A DNA stretch of 64,000 nucleotides from an uncultured Chlorobiota bacterium (GTDB taxonomy: Bacteria > Bacteroidota > Bacteroidia > Bacteroidales > JAADGE01). Below the pieces are notes generated by a model. The model was not told the DNA's origin. It did not search any database and was given only the letters and a program-made list of their open reading frames with translations. This document shows positions 45,571 to 55,736 of this stretch, piece after piece. The stretch spans positions 17,748 to 81,747 of the forward strand of contig CAMZKL010000032.1 of NCBI GenBank assembly GCA_947311255.1, written 5' to 3'. Each line of letters opens with the position of its first letter. The first letter of the stretch is position 1. A program made the translations under genes and the position numbers.

Positions 45571-47016
45571 ATGCAAAAGCAACTAAAAGACATAATCAAA
45601 AACATTAATTCCAAATTAATATCTGGCTCTATTGATACATTCGTTTCAGGAATTAGTTTCGATTCTCGGAAAACAAAAAAAGGACATCTTTTTGTAGCTG
45701 TTGCAGGGGTTAATGTAGATGGTCATAATTTTATTAAAAATGCAATTAAAGCGGGTGCATCTGCAATAATTACAGAAACAAATATTCTAATTAATGAAAA
45801 CATTACAATTTTAAAAGTTGAAAACAGCTCTCAAACCTTAGGCATTGTTACATCAAACTTTTACGACAACCCTTCTTCAAAAATAAAGCTTATAGGAATA
45901 ACTGGCACGAACGGAAAAACAACCACTGCAACATTATTATATAAATTATTTTTGAGTTTAGGATACAAAACAGGTTTAATTTCAACAGTAAAAAATTACA
46001 TAAACAAAAACGGAATACCAACAAAATATACAACACCAGATACAATAACATTTAACAATTTACTCAACGAAATGGTTCTTGCAGGTTGTGAATACTGTTT
46101 TGCAGAAGTAAGTTCTCATGCAATACACCAAAACAGAATTGGAGGACTAACATTTTCAGCCGCAGTTTTTACAAATATTACTCATGACCATCTAGACTAT
46201 CATAAAACTTTTAAAGAATACATAAAAATCAAAAAAAGTTTTTTTGATAATTTACAAGAAAATGCTTTTGCTCTAACTAATAAAGACGATAAAAATGGGG
46301 AAATTATTCTTCAAAACACCAAAGCAAAAAAATATACTTACGCAATACGAAACTTTGCAGACTTTAACACAAAGGTAATTGAACAACATATTAACGGAAT
46401 GTTATTGAATATAGACAATACTGAATTTTGGACTCTTTTAACAGGAACATTCAATGCGTATAACTTAACTGCTGTTTTCTCAACTGCAATTCTATTAAAA
46501 CAAAATAAAATTGACGTTTTAACAGCTCTCAGCAGTTTACAAGCAGTTGAAGGAAGATTTGAAACAGTTACCAAAAATGGAATAACAGCTATAATAGACT
46601 ATGCCCACACACCAGACGCATTACAAAATGTGATAAAAACAATAAACGAATTTAAAAAAAACGAACAATCTCTAATAACCGTTGTTGGTGCAGGAGGAAA
46701 CAGAGATAAAGACAAAAGACCAATAATGGCAAAAATTGCAAGTTTAGGAAGTGATAAAGCAATTCTAACATCAGATAATCCCAGAAATGAAAAAGCAGAA
46801 ACAATTATTGAAGATATGTATAATGGACTAAACAACAGCGAGATGAATGTTTTAAAAATAACCGATAGAAAAGAAGCAATTAAAACCGCTGTTATGCTCG
46901 CAAAAAAAGGAGATATTATTTTAATTGCAGGGAAAGGCCATGAAAATTATCAAGAAATTAATGGAATAAGAACACATTTTGACGACAAAGAAACAGTTGA
47001 ATTTTTTTTAAATTAA
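45571..47016 (+). CDS. murE: UDP-MurNAc-tripeptide synthetase (meso-DAP adding)
   Basis: 481 residues of the Mur ligase family. ATP loop GITGTNGKTTT, central metal/substrate residues in FTNITHDHLDYH, and the C-terminal DNPRNE motif. The DNPR arginine binds meso-diaminopimelate, so the third residue of the stem peptide is probably meso-DAP rather than lysine. It follows the PBP gene by 15 bases. Confidence 0.96.
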   Translation: MQKQLKDIIKNINSKLISGSIDTFVSGISFDSRKTKKGHLFVAVAGVNVDGHNFIKNAIKAGASAIITETNILINENITILKVENSSQTLGIVTSNFYDNPSSKIKLIGITGTNGKTTTATLLYKLFLSLGYKTGLISTVKNYINKNGIPTKYTTPDTITFNNLLNEMVLAGCEYCFAEVSSHAIHQNRIGGLTFSAAVFTNITHDHLDYHKTFKEYIKIKKSFFDNLQENAFALTNKDDKNGEIILQNTKAKKYTYAIRNFADFNTKVIEQHINGMLLNIDNTEFWTLLTGTFNAYNLTAVFSTAILLKQNKIDVLTALSSLQAVEGRFETVTKNGITAIIDYAHTPDALQNVIKTINEFKKNEQSLITVVGAGGNRDKDKRPIMAKIASLGSDKAILTSDNPRNEKAETIIEDMYNGLNNSEMNVLKITDRKEAIKTAVMLAKKGDIILIAGKGHENYQEINGIRTHFDDKETVEFFLN

Positions 47017-47022
47017 ACAACT

Positions 47023-48246
47023 ATGTTATACTACCTTTTTGAGTATTTAGACAAAATTGATTTTGCAGGAGCAGGAATGTTCAAGTATCTATCTTTCAGA
47101 GCAGGATTAGCGGCTGTTACATCCTTAATAGTATCAATGCTTTTTGGAAAAAAAATCATAAACAAATTACAAAAAATGCAAGTTGGTGAAATTGTTAGAG
47201 ATTTAGGCTTAGCAGGTCAATATGAAAAAAAAGGCACTCCAACAATGGGAGGAATTATAATAATTGCAGCAATCTTAATTCCTGTTTTATTATTTGCTGA
47301 AATAGGAAACATATATATTATTTTAATGATAACAACAACTGTTTGGTTGGGAATTATTGGTTTTATTGACGATTACATAAAAACATTTAAAAAAAACAAA
47401 GCAGGCTTATCTGGAAAATATAAAATTATTGGACAAGTTGGTTTAGGTTTAATAGTAGGTTTAACCTTCTATTTTAGTGATGATATTCAAATAAGAGAAA
47501 ACCCAGATTCTTCTAATTTAAACCAAGAAAGTATAATAACAGCACATCACACAACAAAAGAAGACATACCTTTAAAAACTACTATTCCATTTTTAAAAAA
47601 CAATGAATTTAACTATGAAACTCTCGTTGAATTTATGGGAGAATACAAAAAAGATGCTGCATGGGTAATATTTGTAATTTTTGTAATAATTATTATAACA
47701 GCTGTTTCAAATGGCGCAAATTTAACCGATGGATTAGATGGACTTGCAACAGGCACATCATCAATTATTGGAGCGACACTAGGAATTTTTGCATATGTTT
47801 CCGGTAACATAATTTTTGCTGAATATCTAAACATCATGTACATCCCTAAAATTGGAGAACTTGTAGTTTTTGCAAGTGCATTTATGGGAGCAACAATTGG
47901 TTTTTTATGGTTCAACTCATATCCTGCACAAGTTTTTATGGGAGATACTGGAAGTTTAACATTGGGAGGAATAATTGCAGTTTTTGCAATAATCGTAAGA
48001 AAAGAATTACTAATTCCGTTATTAGCCGGAATATTTCTAATCGAAAGTTTATCAGTAATGGTACAAGTTGCCTGGTTTAAATACACAAAAAAGAAATATG
48101 GAGCAGGAAGACGAATATTTTTGATGTCCCCAATTCACCATCATTATCAAAAAAAAGGAATACCTGAATCAAAAATAGTCTCAAGATTTTGGATAATTGG
48201 AATTTTATTAGCAATTCTAACAATTATTACCCTGAAAATCAGATAA
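47023..48246 (+). CDS. mraY: Phospho-MurNAc-pentapeptide transferase
   Basis: 407 residues, about ten membrane segments. Magnesium and substrate motifs [21 protein letters not shown] (split at NKAG) and [25 protein letters not shown] and the cytoplasmic HHHYQKKG loop are clear. An insertion of about 60 residues after DDIQIR, before the NLTDGLDG helix, makes it longer than the E. coli enzyme (360), as is common in Bacteroidota. It makes lipid I on the inner face of the membrane. Confidence 0.96.
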   Translation: MLYYLFEYLDKIDFAGAGMFKYLSFRAGLAAVTSLIVSMLFGKKIINKLQKMQVGEIVRDLGLAGQYEKKGTPTMGGIIIIAAILIPVLLFAEIGNIYIILMITTTVWLGIIGFIDDYIKTFKKNKAGLSGKYKIIGQVGLGLIVGLTFYFSDDIQIRENPDSSNLNQESIITAHHTTKEDIPLKTTIPFLKNNEFNYETLVEFMGEYKKDAAWVIFVIFVIIIITAVSNGANLTDGLDGLATGTSSIIGATLGIFAYVSGNIIFAEYLNIMYIPKIGELVVFASAFMGATIGFLWFNSYPAQVFMGDTGSLTLGGIIAVFAIIVRKELLIPLLAGIFLIESLSVMVQVAWFKYTKKKYGAGRRIFLMSPIHHHYQKKGIPESKIVSRFWIIGILLAILTIITLKIR

Positions 48247-48282
48247 ATAAACAAATTTCTTGTTTGAAAAAACAAATACTCA

Positions 48283-49620
48283 ATGAAACAAAAAAGAATA
48301 GTCATATTAGGTGCTGGAATAAGTGGAAAGGGAGCTGCAATTCTTGCTAAAAAACACGGATTTGATGTTTTTGTTTCTGACTATGGAAAAATAAGTACAC
48401 AAAACAAAACCGCATTAGTAAAAGAAAACATAAAATTTGAAGAAAAAAAACATAGCACAGAATTAATTTTAAATGCAGATGAAATAATTAAAAGTCCGGG
48501 AATTCCAGAGAATGCTCCCATAATTATTTCTGCAAATAAAAAAGGTATTCCTATAATATCAGAAATAGAATTTGCAGGAAGATTTACAAATGCAAAACTA
48601 ATTTGTATAACAGGAAGTAACGGGAAAACAACAACAACAGAATTAACATATCATATTTTTAAAAAAGCAGGATTAAATGTAGGAATTGCAGGCAATGTTG
48701 GTAGGTCTTTTGCGATGCAGGTAGCAACTAAAAATTTCAAATATTACATAATTGAATTAAGCAGTTTTCAGTTAGACGGGATGTATAATTTCAAAGCGGA
48801 TATTGCAATTTTACTAAACATTACACCAGACCACTTAGACAGGTATAACAACAATTTTCAGAACTATACTAATTCAAAATTTAGAATAACACAAAACATG
48901 ACTTCCAAAGATTCATTTATCTTTTGCGAAGATGACAAAGTAATTTTAAAAGAGATAAAAAATAGAAATTTCAAAGCACAAATGTTTCCTTTTTCAGTAA
49001 AAAAGAAAATTAAAAAAGGAGCTTATAAAACACAACACAAAATTATTATTGACATAATTACTAAAAATTTCCATATGAAAAACGGACTATTATCACTCGA
49101 AGGTGATCACAATGTATATAATTCTATGGCAGCAGGAATTACCGGATTAATAAGCGGAATAAGCAATGAAAATATTAAAAACAGCTTATCAGATTTTGCC
49201 GGAGTAGAGCACAGACTTGAAAAATACATTAAAGTTAGAGGCATTCAGTTTATAAACGACAGCAAAGCTACCAATGTTAATTCTGTTTGGTACGCACTTC
49301 AATCTATAAACGACCCAATAGTTCTAATTATGGGTGGTATTGATAAGGGAAACGACTATGGAATACTTAAAGATTTAGTTAACAGAAAAGTAAAAGCAAT
49401 TGTTGCAATGGGAACAAATAACAAACTTATTGTTGATGCTTTTTCAAATATAGTGGCTGTTTATGACACCAATTCAATGGATACAGCAGTTAAAACAGCA
49501 TATCAACTTGCAAATGAAGGAGAAGTTATTTTGTTATCTCCAGCTTGTGCAAGTTTTGACTTATTTAAAAACTACGAAGATAGAGGTAAGAAATTTAAAG
49601 AAAAAATAAGAAATTTATAA
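48283..49620 (+). CDS. murD: UDP-MurNAc-L-alanine:D-glutamate ligase
   Basis: 445 residues. N-terminal Rossmann-like substrate domain (ILGAGISGKG), ATP loop ITGSNGKTTTTEL, LLNITPDHLDRY in the centre and NDSKATN with VLIMGGIDKG in the C-terminal half. It adds D-glutamate to UDP-MurNAc-L-Ala. It starts 36 bases after mraY. Confidence 0.95.
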   Translation: MKQKRIVILGAGISGKGAAILAKKHGFDVFVSDYGKISTQNKTALVKENIKFEEKKHSTELILNADEIIKSPGIPENAPIIISANKKGIPIISEIEFAGRFTNAKLICITGSNGKTTTTELTYHIFKKAGLNVGIAGNVGRSFAMQVATKNFKYYIIELSSFQLDGMYNFKADIAILLNITPDHLDRYNNNFQNYTNSKFRITQNMTSKDSFIFCEDDKVILKEIKNRNFKAQMFPFSVKKKIKKGAYKTQHKIIIDIITKNFHMKNGLLSLEGDHNVYNSMAAGITGLISGISNENIKNSLSDFAGVEHRLEKYIKVRGIQFINDSKATNVNSVWYALQSINDPIVLIMGGIDKGNDYGILKDLVNRKVKAIVAMGTNNKLIVDAFSNIVAVYDTNSMDTAVKTAYQLANEGEVILLSPACASFDLFKNYEDRGKKFKEKIRNL

Positions 49621-49679
49621 TATCTGCAAGTTACAAATTTAGCTTTAAGGAGTAAACTATCAATCAACACATATAATAG

Positions 49680-50825
49680 GTGCAAACAATAAAATTAAAT
49701 AAAATATTTAAAGGCGACAGTGTATTATGGATAATAACATTATTACTCCTAATAATGTCTATACCAGCAGTTTATAGTGCATCTGCAATGATTTCATATA
49801 AAACCGGAGATATACACTTTTTAGTTAGACAAATATCTGCAGTTTTTTTCGCATTAATTGCTGTGCTTATATTTTCTCGAATAAATTACAAAATTTATCT
49901 TAAACTTATAAAAATATTTTTCCCAATAATAATCGTATTATTAATTCTCACATTATTTTCAGGTGTATCACACAATAATGCAAAAAGATGGATAGAAATT
50001 CCAATTATTGGATTTGAACTTCAAACTTCTGAAATTGCAAAAATTGCACTTATTATGCTGGTTGCAAGTTTATTAGCATCTAAAAGGAATGACGAAGAGA
50101 AACACAGTAAAAACGTAAAAGCTGCAACAATAGCATTTGTACTTACAATAGGTCTTATTTTTCCAGCAGATTTATCTTCGGCTCTTATGATTGCTGCAAT
50201 TATTATAACAATTATGTTTATAGCATCTGTTAAAATAAAAACAATTTATAAAATCTTATTAATAGCCATTGGTGCTTTTATTTTATATGTTTTTTTTGCA
50301 GAACTACTCCATTTGCCCGGAAGACTATCAACCTGGACACATAGATTTGAAATGTTCTTTGGAAATCAAGAAAGTTTAAGCAGCAATGAAACATATCAAT
50401 TAGATATTGCTAAAATGGCAATAGTTAACGGAGGATTATTCGGAAATATGCCGGGAGGAGGAAACGTAAGGTATTTATTACCACAATCTCATTCCGATTT
50501 TATTTTTGCATTTATAATAGAAGAATATGGTTTGTGGTTAGCAACAATTATAATGCTTTTATATGGAGCATTATTTTATAGAGGCGTAAGAATTGCAAAA
50601 AGAACAAATAGCTTATTTGCAGCTTATTTAGCACTTGGATTAACTCTGGCTATTGTTTTACAAGCATTTATAAATATTGGAGTTTCGGTTGGAGCTCTAC
50701 CGGTAACGGGACAAACACTACCTCTAATAAGTATGGGAAGAACATCATTATTGGTAACAAGTTTTTCTCTTGGAGTTATAATTAACATTAGTAAATCAAC
50801 AGAAAAAACAGTAAACGAAGAGTAA
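49680..50825 (+). CDS. ftsW: FtsW septal peptidoglycan glycosyltransferase
   Basis: 381 residues with about ten membrane segments of the SEDS family. Marks: LVRQISAVFFALI, HNNAKRWIEIP, PADLSSALMIAAI, LPQSHSDFIFAFIIEEYG and GQTLPLISMGRTSLL. The conserved acidic residue that acts in polymerisation lies in the extracytoplasmic loop with HRFEMFFGNQ. The start is a GTG at 49680, because a TAG precedes it in frame at 49677 and no ATG occurs before the first membrane segment. An AAGGAG at 49647 is too far upstream to serve it directly. Confidence 0.93.
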   Translation: MQTIKLNKIFKGDSVLWIITLLLLIMSIPAVYSASAMISYKTGDIHFLVRQISAVFFALIAVLIFSRINYKIYLKLIKIFFPIIIVLLILTLFSGVSHNNAKRWIEIPIIGFELQTSEIAKIALIMLVASLLASKRNDEEKHSKNVKAATIAFVLTIGLIFPADLSSALMIAAIIITIMFIASVKIKTIYKILLIAIGAFILYVFFAELLHLPGRLSTWTHRFEMFFGNQESLSSNETYQLDIAKMAIVNGGLFGNMPGGGNVRYLLPQSHSDFIFAFIIEEYGLWLATIIMLLYGALFYRGVRIAKRTNSLFAAYLALGLTLAIVLQAFINIGVSVGALPVTGQTLPLISMGRTSLLVTSFSLGVIINISKSTEKTVNEE

Positions 50826-50894
50826 ACTTTAAATTTTATATTTTGACACAAAAGCAATTTATTCAACATCAATTAATTAGAAAGTTTTAAGCAA

Positions 50895-51998
50895 ATGAAA
50901 AAAAATCCCAAAATAATAATTAGTGGTGGTGGTACAGGCGGACACATTTTTCCTGCTATTGCAATTGCACAAGCTCTAAAAAGAATAAACCAAGATATTA
51001 AAATATTATTTGTAGGTGCAAAAGGAAAAATTGAAGAAAAAAGGGTGCCGGAAGCTGGCTTTAAGATAAAATTACTTGATATTAGAGGTTTTGAACGAAA
51101 AATCTCATTTGAAAACTTTAAAAATTTATTCAGACTATTTAAAAGCATATTAAAATCTAAAAAAATACTAAAAGAATTCAAACCGGATGCAGTAGTAGGA
51201 GTAGGCGGATATGCAAGCGGACCATTAGTTTATGTAGCAACAAAAAAAGGTATTCTGGCATTAATTCAAGAACAGAACTCCTATCCCGGAATAACAAATA
51301 AAATTCTTTCTAAAAGAGTAAATACAATTTGTGTAGATTATGACGGGTTAGAACGTTTTTTTCCAAAAGAAAAAATTATACATACAGGAAATCCATGCAG
51401 ACACAGGATTGTAAGCCCAGAAGCAAACAAAGATGAAGTATTAAGTTTTTTTGATTTAAAACCCAACAAAAAACTTATCCTATGTCTTGGAGGCAGCGGT
51501 GGAGCAAAAAACATAAACGACAGTATAATAAAAAACATTGAAAAAATTAAAGAACAAGATTTCTACTTTATTTGGCAAACAGGAAAAAATTATTTTGAAG
51601 AATCGAAACTAGAACTAAAAAAATCAGCTGCAACAAACATAAAGATTTTTGCTTTCATTTCAAGAATGGATTTAGCATACAAAGCTGCATCAGTTGTAAT
51701 TTCAAGAGCAGGAGCAGGAACTATATCTGAACTAAAACTTCTTGAAAAAGCATCAATACTTGTGCCTTCTCCAAATGTTGCAGAAGATCACCAAACTAAA
51801 AACGCTATTTCATTAGTAAATAAGAATGCTGCAATAATAGTAAAAGACAAAGAAGCAAAAGAAAAGCTGATTGATGAGGCAATAAAACTAATTAATAATC
51901 CAGAAAAAATAAATGAATTGGCAATAAATATTGGCAAAGAAAAAATTGAAGATTCAGACATTAAAATTGCCAAAGAAGTTTTAAAACTTATTAAATAA
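50895..51998 (+). CDS. murG: UDP-GlcNAc:lipid I GlcNAc-transferase
   Basis: 367 residues, GT-B fold. N-terminal SGGGTGGHIFPAIAIA, then VGVGGYASGPLVY, QEQNSYPGITNK, CLGGSGGAKNIND and the C-terminal donor motif ISRAGAGTISEL with PSPNVAEDHQTKNA. Makes lipid II at the inner face of the membrane. Length is typical. Confidence 0.96.
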   Translation: MKKNPKIIISGGGTGGHIFPAIAIAQALKRINQDIKILFVGAKGKIEEKRVPEAGFKIKLLDIRGFERKISFENFKNLFRLFKSILKSKKILKEFKPDAVVGVGGYASGPLVYVATKKGILALIQEQNSYPGITNKILSKRVNTICVDYDGLERFFPKEKIIHTGNPCRHRIVSPEANKDEVLSFFDLKPNKKLILCLGGSGGAKNINDSIIKNIEKIKEQDFYFIWQTGKNYFEESKLELKKSAATNIKIFAFISRMDLAYKAASVVISRAGAGTISELKLLEKASILVPSPNVAEDHQTKNAISLVNKNAAIIVKDKEAKEKLIDEAIKLINNPEKINELAINIGKEKIEDSDIKIAKEVLKLIK

Positions 51999-52032
51999 TT
52001 TCAAATTAATACATTATAAATTAACACAAAAA

Positions 52033-53433
52033 ATGCAGAGCAAAATCAACATATTAAAAAATATTAAAGCAACATATTTTATCGGAATTGGTGGAATTGG
52101 TATGAGTGCTCTTGCAAGATATTTCAATAATATTGGAATTCCCACCTATGGTTATGACAGAACCGAAAGTGAAATAACAAAAAGTTTAATTTCAGAAGGA
52201 ATAAAAATTCATTATGAAGATAATGTAAATTTCATAGACAAAGAAATTAAAAATTTGCCTAAAAACCAAGTACTTACAGTATATACTCCGGCAGTTCCAA
52301 ATTCACACACAGAGTTTCAATGGTTTGAGAATAATAAATATAAAATTTACAAACGTTCAGAAATACTTGGATTAATAACAAATAAATATAAAACAACAGC
52401 AGTTGCAGGAACACATGGAAAAACATCTGTTTCTACAATTATTACTCATATTTTCAAATATGCAGAAATAAACTTTAACGCATTTCTTGGAGGTATTTCT
52501 AAAAACTACGAAACAAACCTAATTTTAAGTTCTAAACCCGAACAAGCAGAATTTGCAATAACAGAAGCAGATGAATTCGACCGTTCATTTTTGAAACTAT
52601 ACCCTTGGTGCGGAATTATAACTTCAATTGATGAAGACCATCTTGACATTTATGAAGATATAGAAGATTTAAAAAGAACTTTTGAAAAATTTGCAAGTCA
52701 AATAAATAAATGTGGATATTTAATAATTAAAAAGAACATAGAAATTGAAAAATCTAATTTCCCATTTCATACATTTTCATACTCTTTTAATGAAAAGGCA
52801 GATTACTATGCAAAAAACATAAAAACCAATGCAAACTACAGCACATTCAACATTGAAACACCAAAGGAAACAATTGAAAATATAAAAATTAACATTCCTG
52901 GAAATCTAAACATTGAAAATGTTGTTGCAGCAGTTGCAGCAGCACATATTCATAAAATTTCCGAAAATAAAATTAAAGAAGCTCTTAAAACATGGAATGG
53001 AGTTTTACGACGGTTTGAATATATTATAAACACACCGGAAATAATATACATTGACGATTATGCTCATCACCCAGAAGAATTAAAAGCATTTATCGGTTCA
53101 ATAAAAAACATTTATAAGGACAAGCATATAACAGGTATTTTTCAACCACACCTGTACACTAGAACACGAGACTTTGCCGAAGAATTTGCAAACAGCTTAG
53201 ACATTTTGGATGAAATTATTTTATTAGACATTTACCCTGCAAGAGAAAAAGCAATTGAAGGTGTTAGTTCTAAATTAATTTTTGATAAAATAAAAAACAA
53301 AAACAAAAGTTTGGCAAATAAAAAAGACTTATTAAAGAAGATTGACAAAACTAAAACCGAAGTAATACTAACAATTGGAGCTGGAGATATAGGCAATTTA
53401 GTTGAAACAATAAAAACCAAACTAGAACAATAA
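52033..53433 (+). CDS. murC: UDP-MurNAc:L-alanine ligase
   Basis: 466 residues. FIGIGGIGMSALARYF at the N-terminus, ATP loop VAGTHGKTSVSTII, TEADEFDRSFLKL and ITSIDEDHLDIY in the centre, IDDYAHHPEEL and FQPHLYTRT in the C-terminal domain. It adds the first amino acid of the peptidoglycan stem. It follows murG by 34 bases. Confidence 0.96.
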   Translation: MQSKINILKNIKATYFIGIGGIGMSALARYFNNIGIPTYGYDRTESEITKSLISEGIKIHYEDNVNFIDKEIKNLPKNQVLTVYTPAVPNSHTEFQWFENNKYKIYKRSEILGLITNKYKTTAVAGTHGKTSVSTIITHIFKYAEINFNAFLGGISKNYETNLILSSKPEQAEFAITEADEFDRSFLKLYPWCGIITSIDEDHLDIYEDIEDLKRTFEKFASQINKCGYLIIKKNIEIEKSNFPFHTFSYSFNEKADYYAKNIKTNANYSTFNIETPKETIENIKINIPGNLNIENVVAAVAAAHIHKISENKIKEALKTWNGVLRRFEYIINTPEIIYIDDYAHHPEELKAFIGSIKNIYKDKHITGIFQPHLYTRTRDFAEEFANSLDILDEIILLDIYPAREKAIEGVSSKLIFDKIKNKNKSLANKKDLLKKIDKTKTEVILTIGAGDIGNLVETIKTKLEQ

Positions 53434-53449
53434 AAACTCAATAATTAAA

Positions 53450-54223
53450 GTGAATAAAAAACAAAAAATATTAAGCCTTTCTGGTATTTTAGTAATAATA
53501 ATTATTATTACTTTATATCTTGTTTTTTCAGAAAAAACAATATGTAAGGACATAAATATTGAAATAATCAATACAGAAAAAGAACAACTTATTAACGAAG
53601 AACACATAAAAAAAATAGTACTTAACAAATACAAAGATTTAATAGGAGACAATATAAATTCAGTTAACTTATCTGATTTAGAAAAACTTATTGAAAAACA
53701 TCCTTCTGTAAAAAACGCAGAAGTTTACAAAACAATTAATGGCATTTTGGCTATAAAAATTGAACAAAAAACCCCAATTGTTAGAATAATGCCCATATAC
53801 GGAAATAATTTTTACATTGATAAAGAAGGAACATTTATGCCCGTTTCAAATAAAGGCAGTGCAAGAGTTATAGTTGCTAACGGAAACATTGGTTTTGACT
53901 ATAAAAACACAGCACTAACAATAAACGACACAATTGTAACAGAAAGATTAAGAGATATATACAAATTAGCTAAAGAAATTTCGGATGATGATTTTTTAAA
54001 AGCACAAATTGAACAAATATTTGTAAAACCTAATGAAGATTATGAACTTATACCTAAGGTAGGAAACCATATTGTAGTTTTAGGAGACATCTACAATTAT
54101 AAAAATAAACTGAAATATTTAAAAAATTTTTATCTCAAAACATTAAATAACAAAGTTTGGGGAATATATAAAGAAATAAACTTAAAATATAAAAATCAAA
54201 TTGTTTGCGTAAGAAAAAATTAA
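53450..54223 (+). CDS. ftsQ: FtsQ/DivIB-type cell-division protein
   Basis: 257 residues with a GTG start. One membrane segment (about 7-26), then a POTRA-like domain (about 30-105; SVNLSDLEKLIEKHPSVKNAEV) and a beta domain. Sequence is poorly conserved in this family; position between murC and ftsA settles the call. It connects the cytoplasmic ring to FtsL and the septal synthase. Confidence 0.86.
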   Translation: MNKKQKILSLSGILVIIIIITLYLVFSEKTICKDINIEIINTEKEQLINEEHIKKIVLNKYKDLIGDNINSVNLSDLEKLIEKHPSVKNAEVYKTINGILAIKIEQKTPIVRIMPIYGNNFYIDKEGTFMPVSNKGSARVIVANGNIGFDYKNTALTINDTIVTERLRDIYKLAKEISDDDFLKAQIEQIFVKPNEDYELIPKVGNHIVVLGDIYNYKNKLKYLKNFYLKTLNNKVWGIYKEINLKYKNQIVCVRKN

Positions 54224-54271
54224 TAATAAATTAAAACAAAACATATACAAACCACAAAATATTTTTTAACA

Positions 54272-55564
54272 ATGAGTGAAATAATAACTGCAATAGACAT
54301 AGGGACAACAAAAATTGTAGCAATAGCCGGCGAACGAGATACAAATGGAAAAATAAAAATTCTTACTCGTGGAACTATTCCAACACCAAAAAATAGTGTT
54401 AAAAAAGGAATGGTTGTTAATATTGGAATAGTTGCAAATGCAATAAAAGAAGCAGTAGAAATTGCCGAAAAAAAATCAGATATAAAATTTAACTCATCTT
54501 TCATAGGCATTGCAGGGCAACACATTAAAAGCGTTCAAAATAACCATTCAATTTTTATTAATTCAAACGACGGAATAATATCCCAAGAAGATGTTGATAA
54601 AATGACAAACGAAATTAAAACAATGTCTCTTGAGGCCAATGAAGAAATTCTTGACGTAATCCCTCAAAACTATTCAGTAGATAAAGAAACAGGCATTGAC
54701 GAACCTGTTGGGAGATTTGGAAAAAGATTATCCGGAAATTTTCATATAATAATTGGAGAAACTACAAGTGCTAAAAACATAAAAAGATGTGTAGAACTTG
54801 CAAATATTAATGTAAATGAATTATTTCTTGAACCAATTGCCTCTTCAAAAGCTGTTTTAACAGAAGATGAAAAAGAAATGGGCGTTGCACTTGTTGATAT
54901 TGGAGGAGGAACAACTGATTTAGCAATATACAAAGGTGGCATTCTAAGACATACCGCTGTTATTCCATTTGGCGGAGATATAGTAACCAGCGATTTAAAA
55001 GAAGCATATCAAATACTACATAAAGATGCCGAAGAATTAAAAACTAAATGCGGAACAGCATTAAGTGAATTTGCCGTAAACAACAGCCTTGCAGTAATCA
55101 AAGGGATTAACGGGCGAGATTCAAAAGAAATTTCTTTAACAGAACTCTCAAAAGTAATTCAAGCAAGAATGGAAGAAATTATTAACATAGTTAAATTTGA
55201 AATCCTAAACTCTGGCTACTTTGATAAATTGCACGCAGGAATTGTTCTTACAGGAGGAGGTTCTCTTTTAGAAAGGCTCCCTCATCTCATGAAGTTTGTT
55301 ACAGGCTTTGATGTAAAACTCTCAAAACCATCTTCTTTTATATTTCCAGAAGGAACAAAAGACAACAGCCCAAAACTTTCAACAGCAGTAGGATTAGTTA
55401 TGCTCGGTTTTGAAAGTTCAGACAACACAAAATATAAAGGAAACAAAAAAGAAAAAAAGAAAAAAAGAGGCGGAACTTTAAGAAATATAATAAATAAAAT
55501 AACAGAAGACGCAAAACAAACTGCATTTAATTTCTTTGACGATGAAGATACAGAAATTGAATAA
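54272..55564 (+). CDS. ftsA: Cell-division actin homologue FtsA
   Basis: 430 residues. Actin-family nucleotide loops AIDIGTTKIVAIAGE at the start and VDIGGGTTDLAIYKGG in the second half, plus IVLTGGGSLLERLP. A lysine-rich tail (about 390-403) and a C-terminal helix (about 405-425) fit a membrane-targeting sequence, although the last residues are acidic. FtsA tethers FtsZ filaments to the membrane. Confidence 0.95.
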   Translation: MSEIITAIDIGTTKIVAIAGERDTNGKIKILTRGTIPTPKNSVKKGMVVNIGIVANAIKEAVEIAEKKSDIKFNSSFIGIAGQHIKSVQNNHSIFINSNDGIISQEDVDKMTNEIKTMSLEANEEILDVIPQNYSVDKETGIDEPVGRFGKRLSGNFHIIIGETTSAKNIKRCVELANINVNELFLEPIASSKAVLTEDEKEMGVALVDIGGGTTDLAIYKGGILRHTAVIPFGGDIVTSDLKEAYQILHKDAEELKTKCGTALSEFAVNNSLAVIKGINGRDSKEISLTELSKVIQARMEEIINIVKFEILNSGYFDKLHAGIVLTGGGSLLERLPHLMKFVTGFDVKLSKPSSFIFPEGTKDNSPKLSTAVGLVMLGFESSDNTKYKGNKKEKKKKRGGTLRNIINKITEDAKQTAFNFFDDEDTEIE

Positions 55565-55573
55565 TATTCATTT

Positions 55574-55581
55574 TATGTTTG
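55574..55581 (+). promoter_or_regulatory. Possible -7 box before ftsZ
   Basis: TATGTTTG just after the ftsA stop, in the 172-base gap that precedes ftsZ, the longest gap in the cluster. A separate ftsZ promoter is plausible; no TTG at the expected distance. Confidence 0.35.
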
Positions 55582-55736
55582 TGTTTAAAGTCTTCGGATG
55601 AATAGTTTTTATAAAATTTTAGACACAAAAAACTAACTTTATAGACAAGAACAAATTAATATCATAATGTTAAAACATTTAATACAAAATTCTTAAAAAT
55701 TAAAAAAGGAACTTACAACAAATAAAAAAAAATATC

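Noticed and set aside
47613..48086. 157-residue minus-strand frame inside mraY
   Set aside because: Complement of conserved MraY motifs; no independent support.
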